Shown here: in pieces, positions 6,460-12,962 of the stretch
How positions within the stretch are numbered: position 1 is the first letter of the stretch
How the letters are laid out: each line of letters opens with the position of its first letter
DNA from: JAHJQQ01 sp032907525
Lineage (GTDB): Bacteria; Pseudomonadota; Gammaproteobacteria; Thiohalobacterales; Thiohalobacteraceae
Length of the DNA stretch: 19,499 nt
Reading direction: 5' to 3'
Assembly: GCA_032907525.1 (NCBI GenBank)
Contig: JAJJPM010000054.1
Span: 1-19,499, forward strand
Notes under the pieces: model-generated
The model's database searches: none
What the model was told of the DNA's origin: nothing
The model's input: only the letters and a program-made list of their open reading frames with translations
Made by a program: the position numbers and the translations under genes

Positions 6460-7098
6460 TCAGGGTCGTGCGGTCGCCGGAGAGCGCATCGCGGCGACGA
6501 AGGCGTCGCGCGACAGGCGCAGATCGGCGTTGGTGAGTTTCTCCTGGGCGATGCAGCTGACGCGGCGGCCGTGCCGGTCGTGGCCCGGGTAGACGAGATA
6601 CTCGTCCGGCAGACGGAACAGGCGCGCGTGCACGCTGTCGTGGAGCGTGCCGGCGTCGGCCTGGGGGCCGGCGAGATCGCCGGCGCGGCCGATCCAGAGC
6701 GTGTCGCCGGTGAACAGGCGGTCGTCCCAGCGGAAGGTCGACGAACACGGGGTGGCGCCCGGCGTGTGGATGATCTCGAGCAGTTCTTCGCCCAGGTAGA
6801 CCACGTCGCCGTCGCGCAGCCGCTGATCGCAGTCGGCCAGCGGCGCCGCGGCGTGGGCGGCGAGGCGGGCGCCGGTCTCGGCGCGCAGTCCGGGCAGGGT
6901 ATCGGTGACGCCGTCCGGCCGGGCGTGGGTCCTGAGCACGTAGCGCAGGCTCAGGCCGAGCCGCCCCAGCAGCGCCCGGAGGGTGTCCAGCTGGGCGGAC
7001 ACCGGGTCGATCAGCGCCGCCGCGCGCGTCACCGGGTCGGCCACCAGATAGGTCAGCGTCGCCGAGGCGGGATCGAAGAGTTGTCTGAACAGAGGCAT
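6460..7098 (-). CDS. ETHE1-like metallo-beta-lactamase fold protein with degenerate metal site
   Basis: This 212-aa protein follows the persulfide dioxygenase (ETHE1) pattern end to end: MPLFRQLFDPASATLTYLVA at the start, DPVTRAAALIDPV, LRYVLRTH, FTGDTLWIGR, LPDEYLVYPGHD and NADLRLSRDAFVAAM. The HxHxDH metal motif reads H58-A-R60-P-D62-G63, so two His are replaced by Arg and Gly. The His normally in TPGHT is Ala115. D132 in FTGDTL and H173 in PGHD remain. In ETHE1 the mononuclear iron is held by His79, His135 and Asp154; the second is lost here. It may be a non-catalytic or altered member. It lies 102 bp upstream of cydP on the same strand, and divergent from a sigma-54 activator, so a shared regulon is likely. 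Confidence 0.8.
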   Translation of the reverse strand: MPLFRQLFDPASATLTYLVADPVTRAAALIDPVSAQLDTLRALLGRLGLSLRYVLRTHARPDGVTDTLPGLRAETGARLAAHAAAPLADCDQRLRDGDVVYLGEELLEIIHTPGATPCSSTFRWDDRLFTGDTLWIGRAGDLAGPQADAGTLHDSVHARLFRLPDEYLVYPGHDRHGRRVSCIAQEKLTNADLRLSRDAFVAAMRSPATARP

Positions 7099-7131
7099 GG
7101 CGTCACGGTCGTCGGCGGTTCCAGGGTGCGG

Positions 7132-8358
7132 ATGGCACCTTCTGCCCAGGTGCAGAGCAACGCCCCGCTGCACGACCGGCATTGCTACGAGGTGTCGCAC
7201 GGCTACGTCGTGCCCTGCGATCAGGCCGGCGAAAGCTGCCCCTTGAAGAATAGTCTGGCGAGCGGACAGCCGCAGCGCGTGCTGCACCTGCACTACTCGC
7301 CGGCCGGCGAGGAGCACGTGGACGTGAGTCTCATGCCGATCCGCGACGCCGAGGGCAGCATCGTCTATCTGCTGGAGAAGATGCGTGTGGCCGCGACCGC
7401 CAGCTCGCGCCCGGCGGCCGAGGGCCTGGTGGGGCGTTCGCGCGTCTTCAACCGGATGCTGGAGCTGGTGCAGCGGGTGGCGCCGAGCGGGACCGCCGTG
7501 CTGCTGCTCGGCGAATCCGGCACCGGCAAGGAACTGGTGGCGCGCGCCATCCACGCCGCCAGTCCGCGGGCGCGCGGACCGTTCGTGCCGGTGGAGTGTT
7601 CCGGGCTGTCGGAGACGCTGTTCGAGAGCGAGCTGTTCGGGCACGAGAAGGGCGCGTTCACCGGCGCGCACACGCGCAAGCCCGGCCTGGTCGAAGCGGC
7701 GCGCGGCGGCACGCTGTTCCTGGACGAGGTCGGCGACGTCCCGCTCAGTCAGCAGGTGAAGCTGCTGCGTCTGCTCGAGACCGGCACCTTCCGCCGCGTC
7801 GGTGGCGTGGAGCCGCTGCAGGCGGATTTCCGCCTGGTGCTGGCGACGCACCGCGATCTGGAACACATGGTGCGCGACGGCGCGTTCCGCCAGGATCTCT
7901 ACTACCGCATCAACGCCTTTCCCATCGCGCTGCCGCCGCTGCGCGCGCGCGGCGAGGATCTGCCGCTGCTGATCGACACCCTGCTGCAGCGGCTGGCGCC
8001 GCAGCATCCGCTGCGTCTCGCCGCCGAGACGCTCGACCTGCTGCACCGCTACGCCTTCCCCGGCAATATCCGCGAACTGCGCAACATTCTGGAACGCGCC
8101 ATCCTGCTCGCCGACGGCGAGGTCATCCTGCCGGAACATCTGCCCGACGCCTGCCGTGCCGGCGGCGCGGCGCCGCCGGCCTCGCAGGACGACGAGATCG
8201 TCACTCTGGAGGAGAACGAGCGTCGCTATCTGCTGCGCGTGCTGGCCGCGCATCCCGAGGATCGCGAATCACTCGCGCAGCGCCTGGGCATCAGCAGGCG
8301 CACGCTCTACCGCAAGCTGCGGCAGCTGCAGCGGGGGGAGGCGGAGGCGGACGGATAA
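7132..8358 (+). CDS. sigma-54-dependent Fis-type transcriptional activator
   Basis: This 408-aa protein is a bacterial enhancer-binding protein. It has a short N-terminal sensory part (about residues 1-95) that resembles the end of a PAS domain (HVDVSLMPIRDAEGSIVYLLEKM). The AAA+ domain follows, with Walker A GESGTGKE at 127-134, the sigma-54 contact loop GAFTGA at 174-179, Walker B TLFLDE at 194-199, and RQDLYYRINAFPIALPPLR. A Fis-type helix-turn-helix lies at the C-terminus (ESLAQRLGISRRTLYRKL). The N-terminus carries Cys18, Cys29 and Cys36 and several His in HCYEVSHGYVVPCD and GESCPL, a possible metal or redox sensor. A typical relative would have a fuller PAS domain before HCYEVSHG, so a 5' truncation is possible. 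GTG at 7126 is an alternative start. Confidence 0.88.
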   Translation: MAPSAQVQSNAPLHDRHCYEVSHGYVVPCDQAGESCPLKNSLASGQPQRVLHLHYSPAGEEHVDVSLMPIRDAEGSIVYLLEKMRVAATASSRPAAEGLVGRSRVFNRMLELVQRVAPSGTAVLLLGESGTGKELVARAIHAASPRARGPFVPVECSGLSETLFESELFGHEKGAFTGAHTRKPGLVEAARGGTLFLDEVGDVPLSQQVKLLRLLETGTFRRVGGVEPLQADFRLVLATHRDLEHMVRDGAFRQDLYYRINAFPIALPPLRARGEDLPLLIDTLLQRLAPQHPLRLAAETLDLLHRYAFPGNIRELRNILERAILLADGEVILPEHLPDACRAGGAAPPASQDDEIVTLEENERRYLLRVLAAHPEDRESLAQRLGISRRTLYRKLRQLQRGEAEADG

Positions 8359-8367
8359 GGCGAAACC

Positions 8368-8391
8368 GGCCGCGATCCGGATCACGCGGCC
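8368..8391. terminator. hairpin between convergent genes
   Basis: A 7-bp perfect stem (GGCCGCG with CGCGGCC, 8368-8374 and 8385-8391) encloses a loop that contains a smaller palindrome. It lies between the stop of the sigma-54 activator and the end of the convergent small membrane protein gene, so it may end both transcripts. No T-run follows, so intrinsic termination is uncertain. Confidence 0.4.
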
Positions 8392-8395
8392 ATCG

Positions 8396-8548
8396 TCAGG
8401 TACCGCGGTCCTTCGTCGGCGGCGCGTCCGCGTCGTCACGGGCGGCCTGCGCCGCGTCCCTCGGCTTCATTTCCCTGAGCACCCACCAGATCGCCAGACC
8501 GGTCAGGCTCACGTTGAGCACGATGCCGAGGATCCAGAACCCGCTCAT
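8396..8548 (-). CDS. small single-helix membrane protein, 50 aa
   Basis: The frame encodes MSGFWILGIVLNVSLTGLAI followed by WWVLREMKPRD and a charged tail ending KDRGT. There is one membrane helix at about residues 4-24 with a positively charged cytoplasmic side, giving a likely N-out/C-in topology. I chose ATG 8548 because it has GGAG 7 nt upstream. The longer ORF from 8692 adds Arg/Cys-rich sequence that looks non-coding. The function is unknown. It converges with the activator gene and is divergent from the PNPOx gene. The helix followed by a tail is clean, so I consider it a real gene. Confidence 0.55.
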   Translation of the reverse strand: MSGFWILGIVLNVSLTGLAIWWVLREMKPRDAAQAARDDADAPPTKDRGT

Positions 8549-8790
8549 GTCGAATCTCCACGCCGATGCGCCGGTGCGCACGTCCCGCAGTGAGCGGAAG
8601 TGCCTGCCGGGATGGTAGCAGGGACGGCGACGGCATGTGCATACCGTTGCCCGGACGCCGCGCCGATGCGCGCGGTCGTTGATTTTCGGCAAGGCCGGGA
8701 ACGGAAACGGCGGAGCGGTGCGGGTACTCTGATACCGTATCCGCAGGACGCGCCGTTCCTGCGCGGCCGCGTGTTGCCGGAATCCTCATC

Positions 8791-9318
8791 ATGACCGCAT
8801 CGCCCTTCCATCCCGGCGAGCTCGACGCGCAGCGGCGCTGGGGCGATCCGGCGCTGTGGACGGAGGCGCGCCGCGGCCAGCTGCTCTGGGATCGCCTTCC
8901 GGAGCCGGTCCAGACGCGCATCGCGGCGGCTCCCTTCTTCTTTCTCGCCACGAGCGCGCCCGACGGCCGCTGCGATTGCTCGTTCAAGGGCGGCGGCCCC
9001 GGACTGGTCAGGGTGCTGGACGCCAGGCGTCTCGCATTTCCGCATTTCGAAGCGCGCGTGAAGGGCAACGGCGCCTACATGAGCCTGGGCAACATCCTGC
9101 TCAATCCCCATGTCAGCCTGCTGTTCGTCGACTTCGGCGACGGCGCGCGCCTGCGGGTGAACGGCCGGGCGTCCATCCATGACGATGGCGCCGCGCTGGC
9201 GGCGTTTCCGCAGGCCGAATGCGTCGTCGTCGTGGATATCGAGCTGGTCGTGCCGAGCTGTCCGAGCTACGTGCCGCGCATGGTTCCGGCGCAGCCGCCT
9301 CCGGAGCCGGGGCAGTGA
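8791..9318 (+). CDS. pyridoxamine 5'-phosphate oxidase-fold family protein
   Basis: This 175-aa protein has the split-barrel FMN-binding fold of the PNPOx-like superfamily. Recognisable segments are PFFFLATSAPDGRCDCSFKGG (strands that line the flavin site), LAFPHFEARVKGNGAYMSLGN (a conserved patch in this subfamily), HVSLLFVDFGDGARLRVNGRA, and a C-terminal VPSCPSYVPRM. Members of this subfamily are poorly characterised and need not act on pyridoxamine phosphate. The start at 8791 matches the coding pattern, but no strong ribosome-binding site precedes it. The stop overlaps the GTG start of the radical SAM gene (GTGA), so the two are translationally coupled and probably act together. Confidence 0.82.
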   Translation: MTASPFHPGELDAQRRWGDPALWTEARRGQLLWDRLPEPVQTRIAAAPFFFLATSAPDGRCDCSFKGGGPGLVRVLDARRLAFPHFEARVKGNGAYMSLGNILLNPHVSLLFVDFGDGARLRVNGRASIHDDGAALAAFPQAECVVVVDIELVVPSCPSYVPRMVPAQPPPEPGQ

Positions 9319-10268
9319 GCGCCTATCGCGTCGCCGTCAACGTCGAATGGACCAGCAAGTGCAACGCGCTGTGCGCGATGTGTCCGCGGGGGCTGATAGA
9401 ACATCCCATGCTGATGACGGAGGAGGTGTGGCGGCAGGTCCTCGACCGCCTGTCGCCGGCGGACGTGTTCCGCGCCGTCATCGCGGGCTATGGCGAGCCC
9501 ACCACGCACACGCGCTTCCTTCGCTTCGTCGATGATCTGCGCGGGCACCCGATCCGCTTCGACATGGTGAGCAACGGCCAGCAGCTCGACGCCGAACGCA
9601 TCCGCCACCTGGACGGCGCGATCGATCTGCTGCTGATCTCGTTCTCCAGCATCGATCCCGAGGTGTACCGGCGGGTGCATGTCAACCTGGATCAGGCGCG
9701 CGTGATGGACAACATCCGCACGGCCCGGCGCCTGCTCAGACGGACCCGGCTGGCCATCAGCCTCACGCCCATGCCGGAGTGCCTGCACTCCCTGCCGGAG
9801 ACCGTCGCCTGGCTGCGCGGGCAGGGCGTGGAGACGCTGACCATGTCGCCGACCCTGTACAACCGCGGCGGAAGCCTCGAAGAGCACACGCTGGACACCG
9901 GCAGGCTGCGGCAGGCCATCCGGCGGCACGGCCTGCGTTCGCAGGAATTCGATTTCATCCCCGGCGCCTGGGACGTGTTCCGGCAATGGCGCAGCAACCG
10001 GTTCAAGTGCACGCCGCGCAACGTCGACGTGTTCATCGCGTCCAGCGGGGATTACCTGTACTGCTACAACGACGTCGGGCACGGGCACGCCATCGGCCAC
10101 GTGGCGGAGATGAGCCTTCGCGACGTGCTGGCGAAGCGCGAAGCCATGGCGCCGATCCCGGAACTGTGCGACGGCTGCAATATGCTCGGCCGCTACGGCG
10201 CCGGAGAGCTGCTGAGGGCCGGCATCGCGTATGCGCGCACCCGGCTGGGATCGCGCGACCACGGCTGA
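9315..10268 (+). CDS. radical SAM/SPASM-like enzyme
   Basis: This 317-aa protein starts with GTG at 9315, overlapping the preceding stop. It has the radical SAM motif CNALCAMC (CX3CX2C) near residues 16-23, which binds the 4Fe-4S cluster that cleaves SAM. GYGEPTTH follows, in the place of the GGEP motif, then a partial TIM-barrel pattern (FDMVSNGQQLD, LLISFSSIDPEVYRRV). The C-terminus has more cysteines (FKCTP, YLYCYND, ELCDGCNML), as in SPASM or twitch domains that hold auxiliary clusters. The substrate is unknown, and no precursor peptide gene is evident nearby. An ATG at 9219 in the same frame lies inside the upstream gene and gives Arg/Ala-rich sequence, so it was rejected. Confidence 0.85.
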   Translation: MSAYRVAVNVEWTSKCNALCAMCPRGLIEHPMLMTEEVWRQVLDRLSPADVFRAVIAGYGEPTTHTRFLRFVDDLRGHPIRFDMVSNGQQLDAERIRHLDGAIDLLLISFSSIDPEVYRRVHVNLDQARVMDNIRTARRLLRRTRLAISLTPMPECLHSLPETVAWLRGQGVETLTMSPTLYNRGGSLEEHTLDTGRLRQAIRRHGLRSQEFDFIPGAWDVFRQWRSNRFKCTPRNVDVFIASSGDYLYCYNDVGHGHAIGHVAEMSLRDVLAKREAMAPIPELCDGCNMLGRYGAGELLRAGIAYARTRLGSRDHG

Positions 10269-10705
10269 CGTCGGCGCTGCAAGGTGTCGTCACGCCGGTG
10301 GTCGGCTGCCGCGCCGCGGGTCGACGCATCGGCGTTGATATTCGGCAATGCCGGGCCGCGAATGGTGCGTCCCGACTCCGCACCCCCGATTCCCGGGCCG
10401 CCATGCCGCCTGCCGTCGCCAGCCGCACGGCCTCGTAGGACTTCGGTCGACACCGACGGCCCGCAGCCCCGGAATCCCGTTCCGTTCGTCCGCCTCCGAC
10501 GCGCGCCCGCGCACTGCCGCCTGCCGCAGGCGCGCGGCCGTCTTCCCGTCCGTCCGACACGCCGACGGCATTCCGCCGATATGAAGCGCCGCGGCGTTCA
10601 AATACCTTCCGATATGTCGGTGTTTGCCGGCGATAACCAATAACGACTTCCATCGATCGATGAATGTCGGACACAGCGCTAATAACAAGTACCGAGGAGG
10701 ACATC
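10269..10705. other. 437-bp intergenic region
   Basis: No convincing gene is seen between the radical SAM stop and the exported-protein start. ORFs here are short, Arg/Pro-rich and unsupported. The last 110 bp turn AT-richer than the surroundings and hold an imperfect palindrome (10644-10669), a TAATAA stretch (10680-10685) that could be a -10 element, and the ribosome-binding site GAGGAGG (10694-10700). The promoter of the downstream exported-protein genes is most likely here. Confidence 0.5.
10644..10669. promoter_or_regulatory. operator-like inverted repeat upstream of the exported-protein gene
   Basis: Two 13-nt arms match as inverted repeats at 11 of 13 positions, centred on a perfect 12-bp core CATCGATCGATG (10651-10662). 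The site ends 36 bp before the ATG at 10706, next to a possible -10 TAATAA. Its symmetry and position suit a dimeric regulator site, but a hairpin or chance is possible. Confidence 0.35.
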
Positions 10706-11950
10706 ATGAGAATGGGATACGTGGGGAGGCAGGGCCTGGCCGCCGGCATCGCGCTGGCGCTCGGGGTGTCGGCGGCTTCGGCGCAGCAGTACGTGACCGA
10801 GATCGACGCGCTGGGCTACCGCGGTTCGGTCGGCACCATCACCTTCGACGACTGGGGCATCACCGGCCCGGGCGGCGTGACCGCCGAGGACTACCAGGTG
10901 GGCAACGGCTTCGACCGCTCGAGGCTCGGGCAGATCCAGCGGGTCGAGATCGTTCCGCCGGACTGGCGGACGCCGGACCGGCCGATCGACGTGGTCATGC
11001 CGGAATTCACCGGGACGAATTATTCCAACGCCAGCGTCGACGGCGGCGTCAACTTCTACCGTTGGCTCTATACCACGCCCTACTCGGAGTTCAACCACAT
11101 GCTCATCGACAAGTCGGGCAACTATTTCGTCGCCCGCAACGACATGAACTGGGGTTTCTTCGACACCTTCGTCTATCACGACGCGAGCGGCGGTGCGGAC
11201 AGCGGCGTCAATGTCGATATCGGCCTGCTGGACAGCTACGACCTCACCGCGGGCTACAGCGCTTCGGATTCGAACGGCGGGCTGGGCGACGTCGACGTGG
11301 CGCTGGAGAGCCGCAGCACGGAAGTCACGACGCAGCTGCAGTTCAAGGCGTATGCGATCTCCGACGCCACGGGCTGGTGCGGTTCCGTGCTCGCGTCCCA
11401 TCCGCTCGCGCTCGAGCGGATGGCCGGCCAGCTCAGGTTCGGCGTCGCCTTCGATGTGTACGTCGCCATCGGCGGCATCCGCACGGGCGAGCCTCTGCCG
11501 AACCTGATCCCCGATTTCGTCGCGCGCAGCTACGGGACGCTGGAGGTGGATGTGACCACGGCCTACGGCGACCGGCAGCACTTCGTCTCCAACGCGGTCA
11601 TCAACAACACCAGTCCGGAAACCGGAGCGGTGGACGCGGCACGGCACAACCGCGTGTCCTTCCACGGCGCCGGCGTGATCCCGACCGGTGCGTGGACGTC
11701 GCGCGATTCCTGGGAGAAGACCGGCCTGCTCGGCACGCTCAAGCGCCGGCTCAATCCGGACGGAACCTGGAAGGTCGACGTCGTGCCGGCCGGCACGCCG
11801 GGGGCGATCTACTACGCCAATCCGTTCGCGGGCTATGCCTTCATCCTGCGCGCCGACGGCGTGCGCATCCTCGAGGCGCTCGACAAGGACCATTACACCG
11901 ACACGAGTAACGTGCCGGCGGGTGCGCTCGACAAGGTGCAGGACCTCTGA
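10706..11950 (+). CDS. exported protein of unknown function, 414 aa
   Basis: This 414-aa protein has a clear Sec signal peptide: MRMGYVGRQG, a hydrophobic core LAAGIALALG and a likely cleavage after VSAASA (about residue 26). The mature part is rich in Asp, Gly, Ser and Tyr, with beta-type sequence such as NYFVARNDMNWGFFDTFVYH and VDVALESRSTEVTTQLQFKAY. It contains one Cys and no C-terminal sorting signal. I do not recognise a domain. The ATG at 10706 is chosen for GAGGAGG 5 nt upstream and the signal peptide; the ORF opens earlier, at 10664, with no signal-like sequence. It precedes a VPxPA-tailed protein gene by 72 bp, with a hairpin between, and may be co-expressed with it. Confidence 0.7.
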   Translation: MRMGYVGRQGLAAGIALALGVSAASAQQYVTEIDALGYRGSVGTITFDDWGITGPGGVTAEDYQVGNGFDRSRLGQIQRVEIVPPDWRTPDRPIDVVMPEFTGTNYSNASVDGGVNFYRWLYTTPYSEFNHMLIDKSGNYFVARNDMNWGFFDTFVYHDASGGADSGVNVDIGLLDSYDLTAGYSASDSNGGLGDVDVALESRSTEVTTQLQFKAYAISDATGWCGSVLASHPLALERMAGQLRFGVAFDVYVAIGGIRTGEPLPNLIPDFVARSYGTLEVDVTTAYGDRQHFVSNAVINNTSPETGAVDAARHNRVSFHGAGVIPTGAWTSRDSWEKTGLLGTLKRRLNPDGTWKVDVVPAGTPGAIYYANPFAGYAFILRADGVRILEALDKDHYTDTSNVPAGALDKVQDL

Positions 11951-11955
11951 CGGGG

Positions 11956-11979
11956 CGGGGCCGCCGGCGGGCGGCCCCG
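11956..11979. terminator. GC-rich hairpin after the 414-aa exported protein
   Basis: A perfect 10-bp stem (CGGGGCCGCC with GGCGGCCCCG) with a 4-nt loop begins 6 bp past the stop. No T-run follows, so it may be a partial terminator or an mRNA stabiliser between the two exported-protein genes, not a full stop. Confidence 0.5.
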
Positions 11980-12022
11980 GCCGAATCACAATTCCAACAA
12001 TCCCTGCAGAAGGACAAAGATC

Positions 12023-12913
12023 ATGAACAATCCACACAAGGGCCGTCTGACGGCGGCCATCGCAATCCTGGGCATGAGCCTGTCGGGGGGCGCCAACGCC
12101 CTGGTGCTTTCCGGGGCCAGCTCCGGCTACGCGGCCTACGTCGATCTCGCCACCCTGGCCGATCCGGTTCTGAGCCTCCACGTCAGTCCGATACCCATGG
12201 GCGCGGGCGGCACGGCGCCGGCGCCGTACAGCCGCTATGACGAGGTGCGCAGCCTGAACGCGGGAGACAGCGTGTGCCTGACGTCGGTTCTCGGTATCTG
12301 CACCGGCTCGCTCGGCGCCACCGTCGATACCGGACTGCTGACGGGCCAGGCCGACTCCGACGTCGACGGCGGCGTCGGAGTGCGGTCCGCCTCGGCCACC
12401 GGCACGGTGAACGATGCGGCCGTGAACATGGGCACCGGCAGCCTGCTCGGCCTCATCGGCACCTCGCTGTTCAGCCTGTCGGCCACCACCCTGTCCGCAT
12501 CCGCGCTGGTGAGCGGCGACTACGGCGGCTTCAGTGCGACGGGCTCCAGCGTCATCGAGGGCGCCAGCCTGCAGGTGGCGGGGCTGGACCTCATCACGCT
12601 CGCCGCCGATGCCGCGCCCAATACCGTCGTCGATCCGCTGGGTGCGCTGTCGCTGCTGGGCCTGACCGTGGTGCTCAACGAACAGCTGTCGAGTTGCGGT
12701 GCGGAAACGTGCAGCATCGCGGTCAATGCCCTGCGGCTGAGCTTCGACGACTTCGCCCTGGGCAGTGCGCTGCTGAACGGCGACATCGTCTTCGGCCATG
12801 CGGAAGCGGGTCTCGCGGCGTCTCCCGTTCCCGTGCCGGCCGCGGCCTGGCTGTTCGGTTCCGGCCTCGCCGGCCTGGCCGGCCTGGCACGTCGCGGGCG
12901 CCGTCGGGTGTGA
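12023..12913 (+). CDS. choice-of-anchor-P-like exported protein with VPxPA-CTERM sorting signal
   Basis: This 296-aa protein has a signal peptide cleaved likely after SGGANA (about residue 26). Its body is low-complexity and beta-rich, with Gly, Ser, Ala and Leu, and includes SSGYAAYVDLATLAD and ETCSIAVNALRLSF, which recall choice-of-anchor P proteins. The C-terminus is a textbook sorting tail: VPVPAAAWLFGSG, a hydrophobic helix, then ARRGRR. Such tails are recognised by exosortase-type membrane transpeptidases for surface or exopolysaccharide-linked display. No exosortase gene lies in this window. The start at 12023 has AAGGAC 7 nt upstream. A hairpin terminator follows the gene. Confidence 0.82.
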   Translation: MNNPHKGRLTAAIAILGMSLSGGANALVLSGASSGYAAYVDLATLADPVLSLHVSPIPMGAGGTAPAPYSRYDEVRSLNAGDSVCLTSVLGICTGSLGATVDTGLLTGQADSDVDGGVGVRSASATGTVNDAAVNMGTGSLLGLIGTSLFSLSATTLSASALVSGDYGGFSATGSSVIEGASLQVAGLDLITLAADAAPNTVVDPLGALSLLGLTVVLNEQLSSCGAETCSIAVNALRLSFDDFALGSALLNGDIVFGHAEAGLAASPVPVPAAAWLFGSGLAGLAGLARRGRRRV

Positions 12914-12921
12914 CGGCCGGA

Positions 12922-12947
12922 GCCCGGGCGCCTGCGGGCGTCCGGGC
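12922..12947. terminator. hairpin terminator between exported protein and feoB
   Basis: An 11-bp stem with one G-U pair (arms 12922-12932 and 12937-12947) and a 4-nt loop is followed by CTTTC on the plus strand. It lies in the 49-bp gap between the convergent VPxPA protein and feoB genes and could end the plus-strand transcript. Confidence 0.55.
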
Positions 12948-12962
12948 CTTTCGGGAATCGCG

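Noticed and set aside
6358..6560. sigma-54 (-24/-12) promoter for the cyd operon
   Set aside because: I looked for TGGC-N7-8-TTGC type elements on the minus strand upstream of cydP and found none convincing, so the activator's target is not established.
3401..6592. 1063-codon open frame on the plus strand
   Set aside because: It is antisense to cydB, cydA and cydP, which are unmistakable. The translation is rich in Arg, Gln, Glu, His and Gly with no domain, as expected of the opposite strand of high-GC genes.
6181..7131. N-terminal extension of the sigma-54 activator frame
   Set aside because: The plus-strand frame is open upstream, but it is antisense to the metallo-beta-lactamase and cydP genes and reads as low-complexity Gly/Val/Ala/Gln.
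7099..8253. N-terminal extension of the metallo-beta-lactamase frame
   Set aside because: The minus-strand frame stays open upstream of 7098, but that part is antisense to the sigma-54 activator. The family start MPLFRQLFDP fits exactly at 7098.
10679..12799. 706-codon open frame on the minus strand
   Set aside because: It is antisense to both exported-protein genes, which have signal peptides, ribosome-binding sites and a sorting tail. The antisense product has no signal or domain.
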